NCBI GenBank assembly: GCA_002633005.1
Contig: NMRA01000304.1
Coordinates: 365,163 to 429,162, forward strand
DNA: 64,000 nucleotides
Direction: 5' to 3'
DNA from: Phoronis australis
Taxonomy: Eukaryota > Phoronida > Phoronidae
Below the pieces are notes generated by a model. It was given only the letters and a program-made list of their open reading frames with translations. It was not told where the DNA came from and did no database searches. Made by a program: the position numbers and the translations under genes. Of the stretch, positions 45,376 through 57,300 are shown piece by piece. Positions within the stretch are counted from its first letter, which is position 1. Every line of letters starts with the position of its first letter.

Positions 45376-48300
45376 CTGCAAAAACATAAGAATAACAGAA
45401 ATAACAGCTTATATTAATTATAGAAAAAATAATAATCAGTAATAAAATTGTAGAGTTCATGGTTTTCTGTGATAAGGGAAAACGGATGGAATTCATGGAA
45501 TCTGACTTCTTTCACAGAATTAATTATTTCAATGGAAGATATTTTGGGTTTACCAAAAATTAGGACACCAATATCCACGAAATTCAATGATTGTGTTGCA
45601 GCTGACATATTCAATTAGTTGTTCATTCTTTCTGAAGGTGGTGCTGTTCTTTTTCGGTTTTGAGGAACAGACATGACATGCAGCAAGTTATTGGTAAAAC
45701 GGAAGTATAGAAAATAAAACAATTTCCAGATCATTTTATTAAATTTATCACTTTGGAAAAAGGAAACTTAGACATGCTAAAACATATTTATCTGTTTTTG
45801 AAAACGAAAAACTGGCATCTACGAAAGTTATTCTGGCAACACCAATAACAATTCTAATAGTAACAATAATCATAGTAAAACATTAACAAAATGCTTCACA
45901 AAGCATTAGTACCAACTGAAGACTTTCATTATATTATCCATCTGAGCTCCCCGCTTGCATCTGAAGGCCAGTCTTCAAAGTCACTTAATTTGACATCTAC
46001 AATTTCCCTACACCACAGTCCTATATCACTATGAAAATTCAAGCTCAAAAGTTGTAAACAACGTTACTTGAGATGATTCTGCTCAAATCTTGTCCGAATC
46101 AGAGAAATCGTACATAGCAATTGAGCTACTGTCTGCACAGTCAGATTGTGGTAATTGCGTATGACAGCCAAGAGTGTACAGACAGGGCTTAAGTACTAGT
46201 CCACGAGAGCACCAACCATGAGCGGCAAGGTGGGGGTCAGCCGATTTTCACCAAATTTGGCACATATGTAGTCCTATGGGATCTATAAACAGCGGTAAAA
46301 TATTTCCTCAAAATATTTTGTTTTTCTCAAGTTATAGGTTCAAACACATTTTACGGTTTCGCAGCCATGTTTTCACGGTATAAAAACTGTCCTGTTTTAA
46401 CTGTTCATATTTTTCCTTGAATGAAAGCTATTGATTTATTATTCACTTGGCATTGTTTAGTGGTGCCTATAGATTGTTACACAGATGTCTTGAAACACGA
46501 TTCCGATTTACCACCCTCATTTAGTAGTTTTACTACACTGCCCCCCGTTATGCCATTTTGAGGTTGTGTTCAGTACACTGCTGTACCAAATCTGCCCCCA
46601 CTGTTATGAGAATGAAACTTAGCCAAAATGTTGACAAAACATGTTACTTTCATTTCATAAAATAAAAACTTTGTCAGCCAGTTTATTAGTTATATATTTT
46701 GGCACCTCAAATGTACTAAAATGAGAAATTTTCATATATCTGAGATCGATGCGTGAGCACCGTAAAATCCGATTGTCCTTCATGTTTTTCGATATTTTGC
46801 AACAAGTTAGTTCCTCCTGAATGTTTTGAACGTTTTACTACTGATCACTTAGGGCTATAGTACCCCTAAATACCATACATGGCTCCATTTTGTAAAAAGC
46901 CGATTATGTCCTCCACAGTGAACAGGGTTAGACATGAACTCGACAAATGTAGGTTATTTTGATTTACAGTTGTTTTACTTTGCAATTTCCTCATGGGTAT
47001 TTCTTCACACATATTCAAGTCAGATTTTCTGTTGATCAAATGTTCATGCAATGCATTGTAATATCAAATGAATGATAAGTTTGGTGGCATGACCGCAGTT
47101 TTTCCCACGACTTAAAACAAAAGACCGCAGAAATTTTCCTGACGAAATACCGGGTTTGCAGTTCTCTAAAAACATTCGAATGACAAGACAAACTCCACCA
47201 CTGTCTGTGGCAACTCGTCGCATGTTTTTCGCCCATCGGTCCTATCATTGTTTTCCATTGTTGTGTCACTGTTGGATATAACAACACAGGTCGCATGGAT
47301 ATAGAACCTTGCGTACATCAGACCGTTGCCGATAAGTGCTCGTCATTATATCTTTATTATAACAATGAAGATGCTAATCTATTGTTCTCTATGCGACCAG
47401 GTTTCCCGTGGATGACCACAGAAGAGGAATCCCAAAGTATCCACAAACAATGACCACGCACCTTAGTAACTATTACCGCGCACACGAATCCTTTCCGTGG
47501 AACCTAAACACCAAATTTTTATATCCGTGTATTGTGTTGTATTGCTCATGGTACGGGTTCAGACTCTGTTGTATTAAGATTCCAATCCCCAACCCAATCT
47601 GTAGTTTGAGTAAAATTTCAAGACAATGCAGGTTTATGGATTTATTCTCCTTAAAATGAAGAGTAAAAATCAAATTCTGCACAGGTTTTTTAAAAGTAAT
47701 CACTTATTGGAAGATCACACATCTAAAAAATAAAACAATGTTTGACAATTTTATTCATTATCTTATTTGAAAATTGCCTACCTCACAGACAACTCATCTA
47801 AGCTGAAAATATTCCTTGTGAAAAAATATAAAATACCAACCAGAGACTTGTGTACTACAGAATATGTTTTCATAATACAATGCAAAGATAATTGTACAGT
47901 CAAAAGTGCAAATATTATGACTCTAATAAAAAATTGCCTTCTAGATCTTTTCAACACTCTAATTGCTACAGGACAGAGTCAACCACACAAAGCCCATAAA
48001 GTCAGGGAATTACATTTAAGGTGATGTAGTCTCACTGCGAAAAAGTGATTTCGCAATATCGCTGACAACACTGGAAATCTCTTCTTCACAAACTTGAGGT
48101 AGCTGTATTTACCACATCAATGTTCTTATCAAAACTAACCACCACAAAATGAAAAATTGGCATGACGGTTCCAATTAGGCAGCATTTTACATTGAAATGG
48201 TCATGAAAAAATACTTTTGCAACATGGTTTGCATTACAATTGCCCTACGATTACAGTTGTACATACATACTAGACCACTAACAAAATTACCCATGGGAAC

Positions 48301-51300
48301 CATAAAATGGTCAATTCGCCAAAAAAACAAGGAGCCACCAGAGCTAATGTGCCAATACTTTTCAGTACTGCAACAAAAATCATTTGAAGTGGACATAAAC
48401 TCGCCTAGAATCACATAAAACAACTTTTGATTTAGACATTTTACCATCACGAAATAGGTATTACTTCCAGGTCACTTTTGAGCAATTTCAGAACTTTGAA
48501 AGATCTGGCAATATGCAATTGCTAGAGACCAGACTAATAGTGTGTGATTTTATACACACAGCATGGTCTCAAGGAATAGCAAACTGTCAATTCGCTATAA
48601 TTCCAGAAATCACTTCCCATCTGGATAAGGAACAAACTGAGCAAATTTTATAGAGGTAAATGGTCTAAATCAAAACTTATTACCTCGTGGACAGAATAAG
48701 GGTTTACAACCCAGGTAGAAAGATAAGTTAACAAAACCAGCCTAACTGCAACAGGGTCTCAAATTTCAGTAATATATACCCATTTACAAACAAAAATCTA
48801 TAATGTTAAATAAAATGCGGAAACATAAATTCAGATCAATTACGCATCTTCAAGGAAAAGGAATAGTACAGTGGTCAGAAATCATCTAAATGTGATGGCG
48901 ACACTGAGAAATCCTGTCAGACCAAAAAATCCAGTGGCTAAACGAAATGAACAATGTACCATTACCATGTGGCCCAGGATCATGATCCGTGCCTGGAGAA
49001 AAATTCAGTCTTAGACTAGGTAAATTTTAGATTTGTGCTGTTCACACAAGCAGTTCTGGTGCAAACAAAGCTTGCGACAACACACAAGCCTACTTCCCTA
49101 CACAGCTGTGCTGATACAATAATGCCCCCACTGGATTTAGCAGATCAGCCAGAGTATTTACAGGTCCAGCCACTGTACTGTTTCCTCCCTTTGAATTTTT
49201 ACAATGCTACATCCTTGACAATCGCAGATTGCCTCTTTCAATGCATACTCCACTTCCTCTGTCCCAGTTTCCCCACATTTGCTGAGAGTGGCCTATCTCA
49301 ACAAATTACTTTGGACCTGTTGTGGTATAAGCCAGTAATCTTTGGCAAATACTTTTTCCCCCGACTCGTTCCTCAAGCTACAAATTCTCTTTGACATATC
49401 TTCTGGGAGTAGACTTTACGGCCTCTCTCTAGCCCCCTCACTTAGTTGTCCAGAAGGGTACCTTCTTGCTGGTTGTGAACTTTTCCATACCCAACCTTTA
49501 CTAATAATCGGCAAGTCTCCAACTTCAGCAGAAGCCACTTCTTCAGCATAAGCCTTTCCTGATTCCTAAAATTGTATTAATGAAAAAATTAAACATATTA
49601 AATTTAATGTGGCCATTTCGGCTCAGAAAATATGAATACCAAGCTAAAGTGAAGGCACCAATATTTTTGACGGCTTTAGCATGTTTAATTAACTTCATAA
49701 TCGCAGAAATTCATTGGCAGACATAACATACTCCCTAGTCTCTAAAAGTAGTTCATGGGCAGAAGTCATGTTACACATTTGGTGGTTGTTATGAAAAGTT
49801 ATGATGACTACCTATTTTCTATGCCAATGTATACATGTAGTTGCATAAACATCAACACATTTGAATAAGATATGATTAAGCAATAAGGCCCAAGTTATAA
49901 GCAATCACGGTGTGACAATAAAAGTATTTTTGCATGAATGACGTGCTTCTAAAAATATTCCTCAGGGTCAGACCCTGGAGTTTAGTGATTCCTACCTGAG
50001 CTCACACGAAGCAGGACGTTGAACCTTGACTTAACGTCTTTGGTCATTTTTCAGACCTCTATCAGGCTCTATCAGATTTCTCCTCTAGTGTGCAGTGGAT
50101 GTTCTCAGTGTCTTTGGCGACAGCAATATATCTCGAGTGTTGTAACGATGATTCGGGCAAGTGAATCTAATAAGGTAGATTATGTAGCTCCTGCTCCACA
50201 CCTGCCTCCGAGGCAGACACTGAGACAGACTACTTCTCAGGAGGACACGTTCCACCTCCACATCAGCTCCACGTACTCTTATAAGGTGCTCAAATGTCTC
50301 GCTCTATACCTTGTGCATTTCCCAAGAGTTTCCAAAGTTGTTTCTCTCCGCAATTTGTAGAAATACCACATTCGATGCGACTGGCAGTGCCAGATAAATA
50401 GATAAATTCGCAAACCCGCACTTTAGGTCAGCCATCATTCAACTAACGCATTGTAAGCTTTAGTTTGGTATTCAGACGAGTTGGATGAACAAATTTAGTA
50501 TAATTTCATATTTTAGTGGGAAATGCTAGTGTCTTTAAAATTAATTAAAAACATTTAAGCAAACCAATTCTTTTAATTGTTGTATTATACCACGGCATAT
50601 TAATGCGTAGAAACGGCGCACAACTAGTGACTGGTTTAACATGACAAATACACATACGCGGTCTGAAAATAGTGAAATTCAGACACCTATTACCAAGCCT
50701 GCCTGAAGGGCTGACAAAGTTTTTATTGTATTAATTTCAAGGGCATGGAGTCTTCTACATGTCCATGTTATTATTTTTAGTTTTCTCGCGGGGGCAGCTT
50801 CGCTATAAGGGTACAACTTACTGCTGGTTTTTCACAAGAAGGAAATGTACCTCCACGGAAACAGTTCCAGTGTTACCATGGTAACAGATATTGCAGTGTC
50901 GGTGCCGTTTTTACTGACATTGGTCATGAACCTATCATGTGATATCAAAATTGTTCAGAAACGATTCTGTTTGAAGCAGAAACTGGAGTAGAAAATTTGG
51001 TCAAAAATGACTCATTCCACACCAAGAAATTGCCTCATTTTGCCCCCAAGAACACTTCCCTTGTATCTCCTAAACCACCAAACTTTGTGGTGTCATACTT
51101 CACCCAATTTCTCTCATCCCTAATGTGATTTATCAGACTAAACATGGATCTGAATGGCTGACCCCCCACCTTGCCGCCTGTTGGCTGTACAGTGGTCGGT
51201 GGATCCGTGGACTGATACTTAACAATAAGAACTATGGGTTTAGACTGTGAACATTTAATACAGACCTTTATCAATAACTAGCTTGGCTAAGCTCTCAAAA

Positions 51301-54300
51301 AAATAACGAAAACATAGCCGGCATATATACTAGATGTTCAATTTAAAGCCCTAATGAACGTGGTGAGGTTTGACATTATTCTTGGAAAAAAAACGTAAAT
51401 CCGGTTATGAAGTGTTTCAAATGAACATAGTATTGCTACACTCAGAGGTTTCGAAAGCAATTTTGCACAACTTGCTAATATATGAAATGATGCCAATTTT
51501 GATGATAATTCATCCCATTTAGCACAAAAATTATAATTGCCAAACTTAAAATTTTCCTATTTTTCAAAGGCTAAACACATCTACACACTGCAGATAAGAA
51601 CTTCCTAAATAATTACTTTCTTTACAAAATATACTTCACGTGTTGATCATGTTACGTACTAACTATGTGAATCGTTGACAAATTATGCTTTCAAAATTAC
51701 TAAACTTGTAGCGCAGAACTTCAAAACAACCGTACGTTTCGAAATGTCATTGCTGAGAAAACCGAAAGCAATTCTTACCAATTTCTTGTTTTGTCGACAT
51801 CTTATATTCACTATCATCATCATCGAAAGTGGGTCGTTTACGACCGCTGTGGGTTGCTGACCTGCGAGCAGCTGCGCTAGATTGACGACTTCCGCTACCA
51901 CTGCGGTCTGGAAAGAAGAGATCATTACTGATTACCATTAGTTAAACAAATATCCAAAAGTACACGTAAGATGGATTTAATCCTGAGTGCGGTAAAATGA
52001 CACAATATGGTGGCAAAGTGAAATTTTATATTCTAATCTTATCACAAACTTCATGCTCTACTATCTCCTGTGCCAAAGCTACCGCTAGACAATATTTTGA
52101 AAAACCACGGGCATTCACAACAAAAAAGAAAGAATACAAAAAATGCAACTTTAGCATACATTTTGTCCAAAATTGGAGAAATATTGCAATTTTTCTTTTG
52201 TGCTTGTTTGTACATACTTAAAATACAAAATAAGTAAAGTATTTTACAAAATACGGTCTGCAACAATTTCAAAGATTAATGCTTGCAACAGTAATCAATG
52301 TATTCCAACAAAAATCAATTCTTAATGAACTTCCAATATTTTCAGCAACTCAACACATTTTGATTTAATTAACCTCAATCATAACGACTGACCATGAGAT
52401 GGTAAGGATATCATTGTAATTTAAAAATAGTACAAGTCATTGAAAATATTTCTGCCTGAAAGTGGTGAGATTCTACCGTACTTTACAAGGAGGACAAACA
52501 TTGTCATCAAAAGACAAAATAAAGAAATTAAGTTTACTCTAAAATACTACAATAACTACCAAGAAGGCAAAAGCCCTTAAAGTGTATGTAATCAAAAACA
52601 GTTACTACACTGGGAATTATTATTTTCAAAATAACCCAGATTAGCATAGCCAAAGGTGGTGTTCAACCGAGTGGCTCAAATCCAACCAATGTATTCCTTT
52701 CCTCATGAGAATAGCAGTGTTGAAAGGCTGCTCAACGACTTATGCGCACAGCCAAACTATCAAGACGAAGGAGGGTTTTAATTTAATCACTTAATGCAGT
52801 GTAACATGCTGCAAGATGAGTCATGGCACGTTAAAACAGTAGCACACATGTTAGAACACAACACTTGGTCACGTGGTCAACAGCCACTTTCAAGAAAACC
52901 CACACTCCCCCACGTCTAAAGCTGTCGTATTTACCCATTATGCTGAGTCTTTGTATGGCATTTGCACCACAGTTGTGCACTGGCAATCACTGTTTTGCAT
53001 TAAGGTTACACTAATAGTTACCTACAGGGTCTTGCAGTTTGAGAACCAGTTTTCTACACTAAACCACAGGCTTCAAACTGGTTCTCGAAATGCGGGACCC
53101 CTGTAAATGACTATTGGCAAAATTACTTTGCCACTTGTCATTCTGGTGCCAACAAAATTTGACTGTTGCATAATGAGAGGCAATGTTTGTTCAAGGCGAT
53201 TCATCACTGCTCACTTATCCTCTGAAAGGTGTCAGCATCCCTACTATTTGAAAACTAGGTCAATGAGTTTTCTACATCCACAAAAGAGGAGACTTGAATT
53301 CGTAATACGAGAACTACATTTTTTACACTTTAGTGTACAATAATTATAATTCTTATTGTTTGTGTTACATTGTTCATGTTACATTGTTCCTGTTACATTG
53401 TTCATGTTATTGTTAACAGCACACATCACTATGTTATATTAAAACGATTATAAACCCGACTTCCATCACAAATGATTTTTAATTTAAACCATTTTCTGTA
53501 AGAAAAGTGGTCTAAAATTGTTTCTTAATTGACCTGGAAGTAATTTCAGGGCTTTGAAAGAGCCGGCAATTCATTATGATTGCTGGAAGCCAAGCTCTAC
53601 AAGCTGCCCTCTCGTGGTGTATCATTTTATGCCTTAAGCAGAGCCTTAAGGAAATTTTGCTTCTTGGATGGACTGTGGGTTTATAGCGCCTTTATGTGAA
53701 CACCTCATGACATCTTACCTGAACCAACACCTGGCAAAGACAAACAAGACAAAAAGTGGAATCAATAAACGAATAGTATATGTGGTAAATATGTTGTCTT
53801 ACTCCAGGAAGTTGACGAAAAGACTATGCAAAATTATCATTAAGTCATAACCCCAAATCACTTTTTATTAGCTGCTTAAGATAATGTTATGTGCGGAAGG
53901 AGATGGATAAAAATAATATCTTAAAAAAGGATGAGAGTCCTTGTGAAGTCATTTCGAGAATGGGATAACGTGTCAACATTACAATGTTTGCGTAGTTCTC
54001 TAGACTAGACTTGATGTTTGGTAATGCAAAGACAAGTGAGAAATAAATTTCAGTCATGCCTAGCAGTTTTGGATAATTAGTAGGGCAAGGAGTGCAACGC
54101 ACATTCACCAGTTATGACGTAAGTGCTATTAAACACCACATTGACTTCTGTATTCCTCAGAGCCCTCTCATACGCTCACAATGACATTGCACTCTTGAGT
54201 CCGCAGAAGCCAATGCAGAGATCAGGAGCACTTGTTTAAAAGAAAATTTTTTTGCCAACACACATAAATATTTATGATACAAGAAGTAATCTGAAATCAG

Positions 54301-57300
54301 TATTAGGTTTTTTAGTGTATCTCAGATTAGCAGGCTAAACAGAAAATCCAGTGACTTATTCAAGGTTTAGGCTAACAATTAAATTTCATAGTACCTTTCA
54401 AAATCAAAAGACCTCACAATACGGCTTATTCGAACACAGAGGGGGTGAAGGCTTTTTTCATTATCTGCCTAAAGGCAATTTGCCTAGGTGAACGTTAAAG
54501 TAAGACTTATCATGCTCCACTAGAAGCTCACATAGAAGAGGATTTTGTATGCCTAGTTTGAGCTGTGACGCAACTACCTCAAATCCTCAGTGTAGTGATG
54601 TTCTGACTGAATAATCGAGTGCGAACTGTATTTCGCAACGGCTACATGAGAAAGGCTTAAGCAAATAAAACTGAAGCCCTTTTATCAGAGATTGCACTAT
54701 CTAGGTTGACATCCAATGAAAACTGCATGAAGCAGGGTGGCAGGGGTACACGTGCCATCGATAATTTGTGTCATCAGCTGCAAAACGATTGATTTGTAGG
54801 TCATGACTGGTTTGAGGGTGCGGAAAATTTGTGACAAATGCACGCCTCAAAGGGGTAAGAGGGAAGAGGGAAAGAAGTCGATACTAAGTTGCAGAGTTGG
54901 ACAATTCCCTGGAATGTGTGTGGGGACCCTACTATTTCAACTTAATACAAGCTTCATAATTAGAAGACGTCAGTCACTTTTATCTTGAGTCTAAGCCAGA
55001 AAAATTCCTATAGGGTCACAGTCACTCTAATTTTGCTGGTGTTCTGTCAGTCATTATTGCAGTCAAAATAAACAATCATGACTATAATTTGTACAAATAT
55101 CATACTGACAACTTACCACCAGGTATATAATTTTACAAAATCCAAAAATGCAATAACTCAGCTCATGTCCAAAACGTACATATTTTATTATTATTATCAT
55201 TTACACGATAACCACGAATACACGTACCACTGCCTGCACTGTTATCCCTCTTGCCTCGCCCGCTACCATGGCGCCCACTATTGGCCCGCTGTTCTCTCAT
55301 TTCCTTCGTCTTCTCCGCCTTCTTCAGGGCTGTAGCGTAGTCTTGTGCTTCTTTAAGACCAAGATCAGTACAAAGACGGACCAGGAACTTGAGACCTGAG
55401 TACAGAACATAGCAAGGTAAGCAATGTGGACACTTATATCCTTCCATCACACACAAATGTGAAATTTGTCTCCAAATTTCCTAAGTTAAACTACAGGTGA
55501 TTTGTGGGCCTGTAAGGAGCTAGCACTTTGTTCTCACTTGAGATGAGGTTGACGAAGACGGCTCGTCATGTCACGACATTCTATGCACCGAGCATGGTCT
55601 AGACAATGACAACCTGCTAGTTATTTCCCCAGCCCCACAGCGCATTTGAGTTGTGAATAAGCTGAGATCAAAGCTATTGAGGAGACTTTTTTAAAATACC
55701 CAACAAAACATTTCTAAATCTGCAACAGGGGGGAGGCGACTGACTTTTTCATGACTTGTTTTCAATGCAAGAGTGCCTTTTCTGACAAAATTCCAAACAA
55801 AAAAGGTCACTTTAAGAGTTTGAAATCAATAACTAATACAAGGTTCTTTTTCTAACAGCACAATTCTCCAGAAACTTTTTACAGTATCTGTATTTTTAAA
55901 ACTTTGGTTTCCAAAAGATGAACTCATTCTGACGACATAGCATCTTACAGTTTCAGGAAGAATGGATTAAAACTTCAGCTCTTAAAGCATCCCAGCAAAA
56001 GGGTTAGAGATATATGGAATTAACCCCAGCACAAGAGGGTGTTTCTGTAACAAAACCCTATGTAAGACTAGCTTTTCCTGGGAACTCCCAACAAAAGGGT
56101 TAGAGATATGTGGAATTAACCCCAGCACAAGAGGGTGTTTCTGTAACAAAACCCTACGTAAGACTAGCTTTTCCTGGGAACTCCCAACAAAAGGGTTAGA
56201 GATATATGGAATTAACCCCAGCACAAGAGGGTGTTTCTGTAACAAAACCCTATGTAAGACTAGCTTTTCCTGGGAACTCCCAACAAATGTGTCCCTCTTT
56301 CGAGTACATTCTCTAAATGGGTGGGTGGGTATCCTAATTTTCCAGCAGCAACCCCAACAAAATTCAGTCGAGTAACCCCAGGGCCACTGTCCGACTTGTG
56401 ACTTACATTCGACGTTCTCTGGGAACTTCTTGTGTATCGCTTTGTACGTTTCTAATGCCTGCTGGTAGTTGCCGCTCCTTCGATGGCAGCTAGCTACCAT
56501 CAGCTGCCATTTGACCTGGTTGGGTCTGCAAGAAAGATGCATACACGTAACCATGGTGAATGCTTGCGCAGCATCCACGCAAATATGCAAACTTACACAC
56601 AGGCATGGAAATCAACGTTTAACCCAAAAATTTTCACTCATTTTGCACCAAAAATAATTGTCAAAATTTGCACTTTATTTTCAAAGGTTGGTAACCTCGA
56701 TGTAAATATTGTTAACTTTTACCAAATGTTGTTTTATGATTTCTATACAACTCAAACCAAGTTAAGGTTACATAGGACCTTATTTGCTGAATATCTACAA
56801 AAGTATAGATATGTTCTTGATGAAATCTAAACAACGCTGTTACAGTTTTCTAAAATATCGCTTCGTTTTCACTTTGCAAAACTTTTGATTTGTTTCATAA
56901 AAATCATGAAAGATCTGTTGTTTTCATAGCCCTCATGCAAAAAGTGGAATATATTAAAAACAACAATTCATGATAGCATATTGGAAAACTCTGCATAAAG
57001 TCTTATTTTTTTTGTGGACGAATGTATATTTCACTGGGTTTCAGGTAGCTCTTGGCAAAAGAGTAGATAATTGGGGCATGAGCTTAACAGATTTTCAGCA
57101 CTGCTCCCATCTGGAATGGTCACTGAGCAAGAATAAATTTTGATCTAACAAACTGCTTTTTACAAGACGATTCGTGTTGTTGAGATTTTACAGAACGCTA
57201 ACAGTGAAACAAATTGCAAATAATCTCACAGGACCAAGAGGTAAAAAATTATCCAGGTTAGCCTATGACCAATTTTCTTATTAATTACTCGATGCATTAT

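Noticed and set aside
48187-48450. Overlapping ORFs on both strands (73 and 87 codons)
   Set aside because: Inside the last IFT88 intron. Openness on both strands reflects base composition, and no family or splice support was seen.
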